Positions 15,689 through 25,105 are shown, counted from the first letter of the stretch. The stretch is DNA of 64,000 bases from JBIOJM01 sp044450785 (GCA_044450785.1 JBIOJM010000009.1:4209-68208), one strand, 5' to 3'. The notes: a model not told the origin generated them from the letters alone. A program made the numbers and translations.

Positions 15689-18034
15689 TCAGAGGCTGAG
15701 CAGGAGGACGGAGGGAACGCTCTCTTGGTTGTGCAGGCGAAGGAGCGAATAACCGGTGCCGGCGAGGCCCAGCATCAATGAGGGATTGGGGCCGCCCGAG
15801 GCGAGGCCCGATGGCCAGTCGCCCACGATTGCGTGCCGGTCGATCATGGCTCGTGCGACGGCAACCGCTCGGTCGTGACATGAGGGATTACTCAGTAACC
15901 GGCTTCCGATCAGGACCACTTCCATCAGCCCCGCCAGGCCGTGACAGAGCGAGGTATCACAGCTCGGCAGTGCGAGATTCTTGTCGATCGCCCTTAGCGT
16001 CGTGCCGATGGCGGCGCGGGCCATGGCGAGATGCGTTTCGGCGCGAGGCGGGTCCAGGGCGGCGGCGCGCAACCGGGCCAGTGCGATTCCGGGCGCTCCC
16101 TGACACCAGGCCCGGGCGTAGGTCAGGGGCCGAGGTGGCTGCCCGGGCGTATCGATGCCACGCAGGTCGGGCCAGTTGCACACGTCGGAGTTGTACAGGA
16201 AATCTTCATACGCGAATGCTCCGATGGCTGCTTCCAAGAACTCGGCTCGCCCAGTCGCCACGTGAAGCTCGAGTAAAGCGAGAGCGATGCCGGCGGCGCC
16301 GTGGCCCATGCCTGTCAACGGCACGGCAGCCGTGCCGGGCCCGGTCGCAACCGCCGGGTTCCAGGTCCAGACCCCGTCCTGGCGATCCGCGGCACGGCAC
16401 AGTTCCTCGCCCAGCATAATCGCCCGATCGAACTCGCGCGATCGACCGGTGGCCCGGCTGATCCCAAGCAGGGCAGGGATCGCCCCGGCGTTACCCCCGA
16501 TCAGGTCGAGCGGGTGCGGTTTCTCGATCTCGCCGCCCAGGCGGTCGAGGATCACCCCGGCCTGGTCGTCGAGCCCGGCTTCTCCGGTCAGCGCCCCCAC
16601 GCGATGGGCGGCGTAGGCCACTCCGAGGTGTCCGCAAAAAAAGGAAAGCGGGGAAGCCAGATCGGTCGGCCGCCGGTGGGTTTGGCGAAGCGATCGGGCG
16701 ATCGCGCCCAGGGCCGTGCGGCGGCATTCGGCGTTGCCGGTCTGCGCGTGAAGTTGGGCCAGGAAGAGAGCAACCCCTGCCGAGCCACTGTAGAGATCGG
16801 GGCCGAGAGCCGCAGACGTCGGCGTGTACGTTCCCTGAGTCACCTCCTGGCTCGACCGGCCCGTCCAGTTGCACAACCGGCCTGCGCGGTCCCAGTGTGC
16901 TGCGCGACAGAGTGTTTGGCCGATGATTACCGCCATATCCAGAGGTGTTCGGTATCCTTCTCCAACCGGCTTCGTAAATGTTGCACCCTCTCTCTTGGCT
17001 GCGGCGGAAATCAAACGGACTGGAAAGTCCCGGACGAGCGGATCGAGATCGTCGATCGCAGAACCGGGTCCGAGGTAGGGGTGTTGTGGGTCAAGGCCTT
17101 GCTGCTGGAGCACCGCAGCCAGAGTGGCAACGCGTGCGCTGCGGTGGGGGTCTCCTTGGACGAACGATCGCCAGAGAGCACTTGCAACCAGCTTGCACCG
17201 GTGCTGGCCGAAGCTCACCGCAGTGGCCGGCTCCTCGGCGAGGGCCAAGCCGTCAGCCAGCCGGCGGGTGAAAAGGGGAACTTCGGGGAGAAGTCCCGAG
17301 GCCACCGATTCATGAATCCGGTCGATGGTGTTGCCGAGTCGCAGGGCGTATCGGTGGCCCACGTAGAGCACCCCGGCATCAGCCCTCGTGTAAGCATTCG
17401 GGTCGCTGAGCACCTTGAGGCGAAAGGGCACCGCTGCGGCGTTGAGAAGCGAGGTTGCTGCCGCGACAAACGGCGCCGCGATCTCGGGTGTCAGGTGCCA
17501 GTAATAGCGAATCTGCGGACCGCCCCCGCCGACACCCCTTTTTCCGATGTCGTCCTCTTCGCCGTCGCCAAGCGCGAAGTAAAAGCCGTGGATCAGGTGA
17601 CGTAGCTCCTTCGGTACGCGGACACGGCAGGATTCCCCCGGCATGATGCGACCGACGGCGGAGCGCAGGTTCGTCGTGGCCACCCAGAAGATCAGCTCCT
17701 GGCGGCCCACGGCGATCTGTCCGTTCTCGGCGGGCTGGCGAATCGTCCAGCCCGGCTCCCACGTTCCGCGCCCCGTATTGGCCCTCGACAACGCGCCCAA
17801 AAAGTCGAGCTGAACCAGCCGCTCGACAGCCCTCGCGGCGCTTGCCGCGGAAGGACGGACGTAGAGCTGTGCATACAAATCCGCAGCCAGTGCCGACAGA
17901 AGCGGAGGCGCGTCGGCTTCTTCCAGGACCTCGGGGGAAACGTCGCGTATCTCACCCAGAATCGCGTAACGGGCCGGCGAGAGGATCTCCACGGCGTCAA
18001 CCGCCGTGACGAGATCGGGGTGGATGTCAGTCAT
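15689..18034 (-). CDS. HopA1-domain / LanC-like cyclase fusion (class V-type lanthipeptide synthetase component)
   Basis: 781 residues. Roughly residues 20-310 match the T3SS effector HopA1 family: RYYWHLTPEIAAPFVAAA…, FRLKVLSDPNAYTRADAGVLYVGHRYA, and basic lyase-like positions. Residues ~430-775 are a LanC-like (alpha/alpha)6 barrel: LYSGSAGVALFLAQLH, CGHLGVAYA, GMGHGAAGIALALLEL, AWCQGAPGIALARL and SLCHGLAGLMEV. The last two carry the Cys and Cys-His expected to bind zinc. In class V lanthipeptide loci an APH-like kinase, a HopA1-type lyase and a cyclase act together to install lanthionine; here lyase and cyclase are one chain and the kinase gene is immediately upstream (TGATG overlap). Substrate not identified. 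Confidence 0.8.
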   Translation of the reverse strand: MTDIHPDLVTAVDAVEILSPARYAILGEIRDVSPEVLEEADAPPLLSALAADLYAQLYVRPSAASAARAVERLVQLDFLGALSRANTGRGTWEPGWTIRQPAENGQIAVGRQELIFWVATTNLRSAVGRIMPGESCRVRVPKELRHLIHGFYFALGDGEEDDIGKRGVGGGGPQIRYYWHLTPEIAAPFVAAATSLLNAAAVPFRLKVLSDPNAYTRADAGVLYVGHRYALRLGNTIDRIHESVASGLLPEVPLFTRRLADGLALAEEPATAVSFGQHRCKLVASALWRSFVQGDPHRSARVATLAAVLQQQGLDPQHPYLGPGSAIDDLDPLVRDFPVRLISAAAKREGATFTKPVGEGYRTPLDMAVIIGQTLCRAAHWDRAGRLCNWTGRSSQEVTQGTYTPTSAALGPDLYSGSAGVALFLAQLHAQTGNAECRRTALGAIARSLRQTHRRPTDLASPLSFFCGHLGVAYAAHRVGALTGEAGLDDQAGVILDRLGGEIEKPHPLDLIGGNAGAIPALLGISRATGRSREFDRAIMLGEELCRAADRQDGVWTWNPAVATGPGTAAVPLTGMGHGAAGIALALLELHVATGRAEFLEAAIGAFAYEDFLYNSDVCNWPDLRGIDTPGQPPRPLTYARAWCQGAPGIALARLRAAALDPPRAETHLAMARAAIGTTLRAIDKNLALPSCDTSLCHGLAGLMEVVLIGSRLLSNPSCHDRAVAVARAMIDRHAIVGDWPSGLASGGPNPSLMLGLAGTGYSLLRLHNQESVPSVLLLSL

Positions 18035-19164
18035 CACGGTTCGGTTCCCAGGGGGACACCGTACAGGTGGACCTGGCCCGACTCCGGTTCGGCCAGAAGG
18101 TTGGCACTGATCTGCATCAGGATGACGGCCTGGGCGAGGATCTCCTCCTCCCGTACGCACAACTCGTGGGCCGCCTGGATGAGACGGGCGGCCGAAAACA
18201 GGACGGCGCGCCGCAGCAGGTCGTCCGCCTGCGAGAGGCCCACCTCGGCCGTCGACAGGTAGCCCTCCCAAAACGCCCGTATCGCCGGACGCAGGACCTC
18301 GAGCGGGTAGCGTGCCTGGTCGACCATCTCCTCAGCAGAGTGGGTCGGCCCCAGCGGCATCGAGGAGGTCCAGAAGATCAGGTAATCGTGCAGGGCTCCG
18401 GCCAAATCCCAGGCGGGGTCGCCGATCTGCACGAACTCCCAGTCGACGATCAATACCTCCACCGAGGCGTCGTCAGGCTCTTGCCGAACGGGCCGCACCA
18501 GGATGTTGTCGGACTTGATGTCCCCGTGGATCACGGTATCAGGCCGCCATCGAGAGCCAAGGCGATCGAGTTGATCTCCGAGATCCGTGTGGTCCTGGAG
18601 GATCCGGAGCATTCGAGCGCCGGCCGGGCTGAGGGTGGCCAGCGTCGCGGGTGAAGGTCTGTGCTGCTGCAACGCACCCGGAAGATGGTCGCGAAGCCAG
18701 GCAAGACGCGGGTGCTCCGCGAATGCCGGCAGGCGGAACACCCGGTGGACCGTCCCCAGCGCTTGCCCGAGGGCACGACTCGGACCATCGGGAAACCCGT
18801 CGGCGTCTTGTGCACAGTGATACGAACGGAGACTCACGGCGCCAACGACCAGCTCCAGCGCATGGAGCGAGCGCTCGCGGTCGCGGAAGGCTATGCCGGC
18901 AACGAGCTCCGTAACCTGAGCTACGGCTGGCTCGTGGCGGCAGAACTCGTGGAATGCCGCCTCGTTGCTCAACGTGAGATGACCCCCGTGAGCCAGCTCA
19001 TCGGCCTGCTTGATCAGGAAACCTGCCCCGGACGGACCCTCGATGCGCAGGTTGCGATTGCGTCGCGCGGCACACCTTATCGTCAGATCGCCGTTGATGA
19101 TCCAGTCGGGATCGATCAGGCCTCGCTCAAGTAAATAAGGGATCGCGCTGTCAACGTTCAGCAT
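18034..19164 (-). CDS. Aminoglycoside phosphotransferase-like kinase (LanK-like)
   Basis: 376 residues from ATG 19164 (CGAGGTG about 9 bases upstream). The APH/choline-kinase fold is shown by the catalytic loop VIHGDIKSDNILV near residue 210 and the DFG-equivalent VDWEFVQIGDPAWDLAGAL near 235. Family members phosphorylate small molecules or, in class V lanthipeptide pathways, Ser/Thr of a precursor peptide as the first step of dehydration. Coupling by a 1-base stop/start overlap to the HopA1-LanC fusion favours the second role here. That is inference; antibiotic resistance is a less likely alternative given the partner. Confidence 0.82.
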   Translation of the reverse strand: MLNVDSAIPYLLERGLIDPDWIINGDLTIRCAARRNRNLRIEGPSGAGFLIKQADELAHGGHLTLSNEAAFHEFCRHEPAVAQVTELVAGIAFRDRERSLHALELVVGAVSLRSYHCAQDADGFPDGPSRALGQALGTVHRVFRLPAFAEHPRLAWLRDHLPGALQQHRPSPATLATLSPAGARMLRILQDHTDLGDQLDRLGSRWRPDTVIHGDIKSDNILVRPVRQEPDDASVEVLIVDWEFVQIGDPAWDLAGALHDYLIFWTSSMPLGPTHSAEEMVDQARYPLEVLRPAIRAFWEGYLSTAEVGLSQADDLLRRAVLFSAARLIQAAHELCVREEEILAQAVILMQISANLLAEPESGQVHLYGVPLGTEP

Positions 19165-19255
19165 GGGTGAGACACCTCGGTGCGTTCGCCGGACGGGCCG
19201 CCCCGAAGCGATCACCGTGATTCGGGCCTCCCGAAACGAAGAGGAGACGGGATCG

Positions 19256-19275
19256 ACTCACTCACTCACTCACTC
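19256..19275. repeat. Tetranucleotide microsatellite (actc)5
   Basis: Five perfect copies of actc between the kinase gene and the upstream unknown gene. Short simple repeat, potentially length-variable; it lies in the untranslated gap, so phase variation of translation is not implied. Confidence 0.8.
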
Positions 19276-19345
19276 TCTCCAACCGCGCAGGGCCAGGAGC
19301 GATGACGGAGCACGCAGGGCAGGCATTTCTCGACGCTCTTCAGAT

Positions 19346-19864
19346 CTACAGCGGATCGGTCAGGCAGGGGCGCCCACAGAACGAGGGGGGAATGGGGCCT
19401 CGGAATAATGGGGACAGAATATATGCGACCTCCGTTGCTGCCAACGGTGACGGAGAATCGGTTTCAGCGGACATCTGCGTTCTTGCCGCGCCGAGGTTGG
19501 ACGCGGCGATGGAGCCGGCAAGAAAACCCGCCTCGATGGAACGGGAGTAAGCCTTGACAACCTCGATCTTGACCGTGGCGTCGACCACGAGCTTCGTCGC
19601 GCTCGATTGCTGGGAAGGGTTCACTGGCTCGGCGTAGACGATCGCGTCCCTGGGTATCTGGAAGTAAGTCCGCAGGTCGAGCTGCGGGTAGACCTGAACG
19701 GTGTCGGAAGAGACCTCGCCGACGTAACCAACCAGTACAGCATAGTGGCGGTAATCCAACGGCTTGGGCTCGATCCCGGCCATTACGGGGTTTGTACTGA
19801 GCTGGACCGTCGGGGTCGTGGCGGGCTTGGGCGATTCCCCTTCCACTGCCGGTTTCTTTGACAT
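19346..19864 (-). CDS. Hypothetical protein upstream of the lanthipeptide-synthetase-like genes
   Basis: 172 residues, not recognised with confidence. It begins with a polar Pro/Thr-rich tail, then a compact region (YAVLVGYVGEVSSDTVQVYPQ, LRTYFQIPRDAIVYAEPV, TKLVVDATVKIEVVKAY) that looks like a small beta-rich domain, then SIEAGFLAGSIAASNLGAA. Only two cysteines, both in the last 15 residues (SFCGRPCLTDPL). It is the first gene on the strand of the kinase and HopA1-LanC genes, about 180 bases upstream. It could be a precursor with a long leader, an accessory protein, or unrelated. The C-terminal ~25 residues come from DNA resembling intergenic repeat sequence (see findings), so the end may be a read-through. 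Confidence 0.55.
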   Translation of the reverse strand: MSKKPAVEGESPKPATTPTVQLSTNPVMAGIEPKPLDYRHYAVLVGYVGEVSSDTVQVYPQLDLRTYFQIPRDAIVYAEPVNPSQQSSATKLVVDATVKIEVVKAYSRSIEAGFLAGSIAASNLGAARTQMSAETDSPSPLAATEVAYILSPLFRGPIPPSFCGRPCLTDPL

Positions 19865-20055
19865 GATCGTCTCCTTTGCTGGAAGAAAACTCGATGTCCG
19901 CGATCGTACTCTTGATTCTCGCTCGCATCAATCCCCTGGCTGACACGTCAATGTCACGTATCCACCGTGTCTTAATCGGTCGGCGACGGCACTGATGCGC
20001 GGATGTTGCCCGGAGATCGTAGGACCATTCTGCGACTGCTCGATGCGATGAAACT

Positions 20056-23000
20056 TTACGGCGATTGCTCCTCTCTTTTTTGCGCAGGTCCACTTCGCTG
20101 GCTGAGACGGCGGCGTTCGGCCCAGGTGTTCGTGTCGAGCACCTCGATCCCGGTTTGCTCGTCCATGTGCAGGCCGGTCAGGGATTCGAGCGAAGTGGAG
20201 AGTCGATCGGAAACCCCCCTGCCAGGTGGAATGGGCCAGAGCCGGGCTGTCCCGTCCTCACACCCGGTCAGGAGTTCCTTGCCGTCCGCGGTGAACTGGA
20301 CGAAGCGAACGCGCGCTGGATGCTGGAGTGGTGGACCGATAGGTTGGCCCAGCCGGGTGTCCCAAAGCCTTGCGGTATGGTCCCAGCTCCCGGTCAGGAC
20401 GAGCTTACCGTCAGGGCTGAACGCGATCGCATAAACACCACCCCGGCTGGCGAGGGGTTGACCGAGGGGTTGACCGCTCCTGACGTCCCACAGTCGTGCC
20501 GTGTCGTCACGGCTGGCGGTGAGGGCGGTCCGGCCGTCCGGACTGAAGGCGACGGCAATCACCTCGCCCTGGTGCCGCAGCGGTTCGGTCCGGAGCGTGC
20601 CGGCCGCAGTGTCCCAGAGCCGGGCCGCACCGTCCAGACAAGCGGTCAACAAGGTTCTGCCGTCGGGGCTCACCGCCAGCCCGACCACGTTGTCGGGGTG
20701 CTGCAACGGCCTGCCATGGGGTCGTCCAGTGACCGAGCTCCATAGTCGGGCCGTGCGGTCGTCGCCGGCGGTCACCACGGTCTTGTCATCCAGGAAAGCC
20801 ACTGCGCGGATTGGTTTATCATGGCGAAGCGTATCACCTCGTGCTTGACCGGTGGCGGCATCCCAGAGCCGTGCCATGCCGTCCTCACTCGCGATCACGG
20901 CGGTCTTACCGTCAGGGCTGAATGCGGCCGCCGAGACATCCTCCTGAAACCGGAGAGGATTGCCGATGGGCTCTCCGTGAGCAGGGGGCTCTCCGGTTCC
21001 GACCGACCAGAGACGCGCTTCTCCGTTCTCGCTCCCGGTCAGGGCAATGGTGCCATCGGGGCTGAGGGCGACGACACAAACGCTGTTGCCGTGCGGCAGG
21101 GGACGGCCGCGGACCTGGCCCGAGACTGCGTCGCAGAGCTGGCCCTGACCATCCTTGGTCCCGATCAGCACGACCTTGCGCACAGCGTTGTAGGTCTCGG
21201 AGCGAACGACCCCCTGGCGTGGGAGAGAGCGTTCGAACGGCCAATCTCCGCCGGCGTCCCAGATCCGGGCCGTGCGGTCAGCGCCGGCGGTCAAGACGCG
21301 CATCCCGTCTGGACTGAAGACAGCGCAGTGGACGGACCCTTGATGTCGGAAAGGGCGCCCGATCGGCTTTCCCGTGGCAGTGTCCCAGAGCCGGGCCGAC
21401 CGGTCCCAGCTCCCGGTCAGGACACTCTTGCCATCGGGGCTGAACCTGACGGACCAGACGCCGTCGCCGTGATTGAGGGGGTCACCCCGGAGCAGTCCGG
21501 TGGCGGTGTCCCAGAGCCGGGCTGTTCGATCCAGGCTGCCGGTCGCGACCATCTTGCCATCAGGACTGTACGCCGTGCAGTAAATAACATTTTCATGTCG
21601 GAATACGTGGTGAACTTGCCCGGTGGCGACGTCCCAGAGCCGAGCTTCACCCGACCGAAGATCGAGGTCGGAGCTTGCGGTAAGGATCGTCTTGCCGTCG
21701 GGGCTGAACGTCGCCAACTGGACCTTCTGCTTGTGCTCGAGCGGCGCACCCTGGGGCTCCCCGGTGGCGGCGTCCCACCGTCGGGCCGTCTTATCATCGC
21801 TGGCGCAGAGGACGATCAGGCCCTCGGGGCTGAAGGCCACGTCATTGACTTGACCGTTGTGCTCGAGCGGCCTTCCCCGGAGCTTTCCGGTAGCGACGTC
21901 CCACAGTCGGGCCGTCTTGTCCACGCTGGCCGTCACGATGGTCTTGCCGTCGGGGCTGAAGGCCAGTGAGTGGACAGGTTGAGGATGTCGGAGAACCTGG
22001 ATGGGACGGCCGGTGGCGGCGTCCCAGAGCCGCGCCGTTCCGTCGAGGCTCGCGGTCGCGGCGATCCGTCCGTCCGGGCTGAAGGCGGCGTACCAGACGC
22101 GGCCGTCGTGCTGCAACGTCGGGCCGGCGGGCGTTCCCGTGGCGACGTCCCAGAGTTTCGCCGTGCCGTCGTAGCTTGCCGTGAGGACGGTTTTGCCGTC
22201 GGGGCTGTACGTGGCATATTTGACCGGGCCCTTGTGCGAAAAAACCGCGTCCAGTCCGGGATACTCACGTTCCCAGGACGCAAGGTTCGCCAGGGCGACA
22301 CGTTTCCAGTTGGGGTCGCCTGCTTCACCGGAAGACTGGAGGCTTCTGACCATCCAGAGCAGGCCGGGGCCGACGTCGCCCCGCTCGCAGGCGGCGCGGC
22401 CGACTTCGAAGTTGACCATCGCTAGATGGTGGTTCGACTCGACCAGCATCTGGTTGCGGTTGACGGCGTAGAGCATGGAAAAGACGGCCGCGGTCACGAG
22501 CGAGGCTGCCGTCGAGCCCAGCGCAACGGCCAGCTTCGGGTTCCGCCGGCACCACATCCAGGTCTTCTCGAACCAGCCAACCGGCCGGGTCTTGATCGGT
22601 CGGCGTGCCAGAAACCTCTCGACCTCGTCGCCAAGCTCGCGCGCCGACTCATACCGCCGCCTTGGCTCCTTGGCCATCGCCTTCAGGCAGATCGTCTCCA
22701 GGTCGCGCGGGATGTTGTCGTTGAGCTTGCGCGGCGGTCGCGGCTCATCGTGCAGCACCTGGTGCAAGAGCATCCGGGTATTGCCCCGAAAGGGGCGTTC
22801 GCCGGTGAGCATCTCGTAGAAGATGACCCCGAGGCTGTAGACGTCGCTCTGCCTGTCGGCATGGTGCCCATCGCCTCTGGCCTGCTCGGGGGGCATGTAG
22901 GCGGGGGTGCCAAGGATCTGCCCTTCGACCGTGACGGCGATCTCACTGGCCTCGCGCTTGGCCAGTCCGAAATCCATCAAATGCAGCCGGCCTTGGCTGT

Positions 23001-23784
23001 CGATCATGATGTTCGACGGCTTGACGTCTCGGTGAATGATGCCTTGCTCATGGGCGTACTGGATGGCCTCGGCGAGCTTGGAAATCATCTGTGCCGCCTC
23101 GTCGGGGGCTGGTCGGCGGGCGGTGAGCCGGTCAGCGAGGGTTACACCATCGATAAAGTCGCTGACGATGAACGGAATGCCTTCGTGCTCGCGGATCTCA
23201 TGTACGGGGACGATCGACGGATGGCGGAGCTGGGCGGTGCTGCGCGCGTCTTCGAGGAAACGAGCTTTCTCTTCGGAACGCGCGAGATTCCCGGCACGAA
23301 GCACCTTGAGAGCGACGTTGCGCTCGAGCTGTGGGTCGTAGGCCTTGTACACCGTGCCGAACGCGCCGAAGCCAACGGTCTCGATCAGCTCAAACCGGTC
23401 GACCTTCCGGTCCCCGAGCCGGGGGCTCCATGGAAGCGTGACCGGGCGCTCGAGGCGGATTCTGGAGTGGCAGGATTGGCATTCCAAGTCGAGTGGCATC
23501 CAACCCACGATTTCGAGGGGGATGTTGCAGTTCGGGCAGCGGATGTGCACGCTGGGCCATGCCGGTAGGCCGTCGGGCTCTGCGGGATCGGTATCGGGGA
23601 GCCGATTCGCAAGAAACCCGCCGCGCTCCGCCTCCTCGTCCTGTTTCAGGAGCCGCTCGACCACGCCGCGGAGCTCCGGGTCTTGGGCGCAACTGACGTC
23701 GAGGAAGGTCTCTCGCTCCGTGGGGCTGAGGTGGAGCGCTCTGTTGAACAGATCGTAGGCTCGCTCGTCTCGTTCCGTGGTCAT
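20056..23784 (-). CDS. Membrane Ser/Thr protein kinase with C-terminal WD40 propeller repeats
   Basis: 1242 residues. N-terminal ~90 residues, then a zinc-ribbon-like CPNC…CQSC (around 83-108). A complete Hanks kinase domain (~130-385): VGFGAFGTVYKA, VALKVL, HRDVKPSNIMI, DFGLAKREA and GTPAYMPPEQARG. One transmembrane helix (~412-432, LAVALGSTAASLVTAAVFSML). About 16 WD40-like repeats follow, most reading FSPDGK…TAS.D.TARLWD; the ninth (SLPRQGVVRSETYN…) is degenerate. The kinase should face the cytoplasm and the propellers the periplasm, though this topology is not proven for the family. The ATG overlaps the sigma-factor stop (ATGA), so the two are translationally coupled; kinase control of the sigma factor is a reasonable inference. 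Confidence 0.93.
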   Translation of the reverse strand: MTTERDERAYDLFNRALHLSPTERETFLDVSCAQDPELRGVVERLLKQDEEAERGGFLANRLPDTDPAEPDGLPAWPSVHIRCPNCNIPLEIVGWMPLDLECQSCHSRIRLERPVTLPWSPRLGDRKVDRFELIETVGFGAFGTVYKAYDPQLERNVALKVLRAGNLARSEEKARFLEDARSTAQLRHPSIVPVHEIREHEGIPFIVSDFIDGVTLADRLTARRPAPDEAAQMISKLAEAIQYAHEQGIIHRDVKPSNIMIDSQGRLHLMDFGLAKREASEIAVTVEGQILGTPAYMPPEQARGDGHHADRQSDVYSLGVIFYEMLTGERPFRGNTRMLLHQVLHDEPRPPRKLNDNIPRDLETICLKAMAKEPRRRYESARELGDEVERFLARRPIKTRPVGWFEKTWMWCRRNPKLAVALGSTAASLVTAAVFSMLYAVNRNQMLVESNHHLAMVNFEVGRAACERGDVGPGLLWMVRSLQSSGEAGDPNWKRVALANLASWEREYPGLDAVFSHKGPVKYATYSPDGKTVLTASYDGTAKLWDVATGTPAGPTLQHDGRVWYAAFSPDGRIAATASLDGTARLWDAATGRPIQVLRHPQPVHSLAFSPDGKTIVTASVDKTARLWDVATGKLRGRPLEHNGQVNDVAFSPEGLIVLCASDDKTARRWDAATGEPQGAPLEHKQKVQLATFSPDGKTILTASSDLDLRSGEARLWDVATGQVHHVFRHENVIYCTAYSPDGKMVATGSLDRTARLWDTATGLLRGDPLNHGDGVWSVRFSPDGKSVLTGSWDRSARLWDTATGKPIGRPFRHQGSVHCAVFSPDGMRVLTAGADRTARIWDAGGDWPFERSLPRQGVVRSETYNAVRKVVLIGTKDGQGQLCDAVSGQVRGRPLPHGNSVCVVALSPDGTIALTGSENGEARLWSVGTGEPPAHGEPIGNPLRFQEDVSAAAFSPDGKTAVIASEDGMARLWDAATGQARGDTLRHDKPIRAVAFLDDKTVVTAGDDRTARLWSSVTGRPHGRPLQHPDNVVGLAVSPDGRTLLTACLDGAARLWDTAAGTLRTEPLRHQGEVIAVAFSPDGRTALTASRDDTARLWDVRSGQPLGQPLASRGGVYAIAFSPDGKLVLTGSWDHTARLWDTRLGQPIGPPLQHPARVRFVQFTADGKELLTGCEDGTARLWPIPPGRGVSDRLSTSLESLTGLHMDEQTGIEVLDTNTWAERRRLSQRSGPAQKREEQSP

Positions 23785-24362
23785 GCCATCCCCCCCTCGA
23801 GCTGATCACGGAGCCAGGCCCGTGCGAACCGCCAGTCCGCTTCAACTGTTCCTATGGACACGTCAAGAACCTCGGCAACCTTTGCGACGGGAAGTCCAAC
23901 GAAGAACCTCAGCACGACGACCAGGCCCTGCCGTTCATGAATCGCTGTGAGCCGGTCCAGGGCCTCGTTCAGTTGCAGGAAGTCCAAGTTCTGCTCCTCG
24001 AAATAAGCGAGCACATCGTCCAGCGGGACGCGCTTCCCGTCACGGGGGTAAGGCGGCCGCCTGCGGGCATGGTCGACCAGAACTTGACGCATGGTCCTGG
24101 CGGCGGCCCCGAAGAGGTATCTCCGGTTCGGGGCCTTCTCGATAACCTCGCCGTCAAGCAGTCGGAGCACCGCCTCGTTGACCAGGGCCGTGGGCTGAAG
24201 AGTGTGTCCGGGCCGCTCGCGCCGCATCATGACTTCGGCGATCCGGTAGATCTCCCAGTACACCGCCTGGATCAGACGGGCCTTGGCATCAGCGCTGCCC
24301 GCCTGGACCTCTTTGATGATCGCGGTCAGGTTCTGTCCGTTTTTCTGATCCATCGGGTTCAC
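23781..24362 (-). CDS. ECF sigma factor of the planctomycete kinase-linked type (TIGR02999-like)
   Basis: 193 residues, typical for a two-domain ECF factor: region 2 around LQPTALVNEAVLRLLDGE and YLFGAAARTMRQVLVDHARRR, region 4 around VVLRFFVGLPVAKVAEVLDVSIGTVEADWRFARAWL. The VNEAYLRL-like motif and RRYLFGAAA-like segment are features of the sig-70_X6 family that sits beside Ser/Thr kinases in planctomycetes and acidobacteria. No anti-sigma factor is adjacent; the downstream WD40 kinase, overlapping by 4 bases, is the likely regulator. ATG 24353 is an alternative start. Confidence 0.9.
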   Translation of the reverse strand: MNPMDQKNGQNLTAIIKEVQAGSADAKARLIQAVYWEIYRIAEVMMRRERPGHTLQPTALVNEAVLRLLDGEVIEKAPNRRYLFGAAARTMRQVLVDHARRRPPYPRDGKRVPLDDVLAYFEEQNLDFLQLNEALDRLTAIHERQGLVVVLRFFVGLPVAKVAEVLDVSIGTVEADWRFARAWLRDQLEGGMA

Positions 24363-24559
24363 TCTTCACGCCATCTTGCCGGCGAACGGAGTCGGGGGCG
24401 GGCCCCCTTCCACATAGACATGCGTAAGCCAGGCAGAAAAACCTGAACGACAACCGGAAGAATTGTCGCTGGAGAATCCGCTAAGGAGGAGCGCCCTCAT
24501 TTTCGCATGTCTCTGGGAGGGAGAAAAGCGGCAGACCGTTTCGCAAAAGGGGTTCAGGG

Positions 24560-25105
24560 ATGCCAGACAACCAGAACATTGATGCATGGGACGAACCGCT
24601 CGGTGTGGCCCGATCCGCTCCCGCCATCGACGGTTTGAACCGGGGCGCCGCTCCCGACAAGGATGCGGATCCCCGGCCGGGCCTTCGGGTCCGGTTCAAG
24701 GGCGGTGTGACTCTGGTCGATTTTCGGAACACAGATGCGCTCTTCGAGAGCGAGGCCATCTGCACGCTGTTCGCGTGCCTCCATCGTCTGGTCAATGACG
24801 GGCATATCCAGCTCGTGTTGAACCTTGCGGAAGTGCAGTACGCGTCGGGCGCCTTACTGGGAAGCCTGGCCTCGCTCCACCGGCGGGTCGGCAAGACACG
24901 CGGGTTCATGAGGCTCTATGGACTGAATCCGGTGGTCCGAGATGCGATCAAGATCTGTCGTCTGGACACGGAGTTCGAGATCTACAACGGCGAAGCGGAG
25001 GCTCTCCCGGCCGGCTCTGAAGCGGTTGGCTCCGGAGTCGAGCGCAGTCGCCAGTGCTGTCTGGGTCCGTTCCCCCTGAAAACCTCCGCATCGAGAGTGA
25101 ATTGA
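24560..25105 (+). CDS. STAS-domain protein (anti-sigma factor antagonist-like)
   Basis: 181 residues. Residues ~45-145 follow the STAS fold: VTLVDFRNTDALF, LVLNLAEVQYASGALLGSLASLHRRV and GFMRLYGLNPVVRDAIKICRLDTEFEIY. In SpoIIAA-like proteins the segment V.yi.S..l contains a Ser that is phosphorylated; here it reads EVQYASGALLG, so a Ser is available. Flanking tails are polar. Divergent from the ECF sigma/kinase pair, which makes a partner-switching link with the kinase conceivable, but no anti-sigma factor was found near it. GGGAGGGAG lies upstream of the start. Confidence 0.82.
   Translation: MPDNQNIDAWDEPLGVARSAPAIDGLNRGAAPDKDADPRPGLRVRFKGGVTLVDFRNTDALFESEAICTLFACLHRLVNDGHIQLVLNLAEVQYASGALLGSLASLHRRVGKTRGFMRLYGLNPVVRDAIKICRLDTEFEIYNGEAEALPAGSEAVGSGVERSRQCCLGPFPLKTSASRVN

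Noticed and set aside
18034..19164. APH-like gene as an aminoglycoside resistance gene
   Set aside because: Its coupling to a HopA1-LanC gene fits a peptide-modifying kinase better; nothing else suggests resistance.
19302..19550. Plus-strand frame beginning MTEHAGQAFLDALQ
   Set aside because: Overlaps the minus-strand gene and repeat-like DNA; no start signal or recognised family. It could be a relic, but support is too weak.
20821..23568. Long plus-strand frames opposite the WD40 kinase
   Set aside because: Periodic repeats in the kinase create open antisense frames; no family motif is seen in them.
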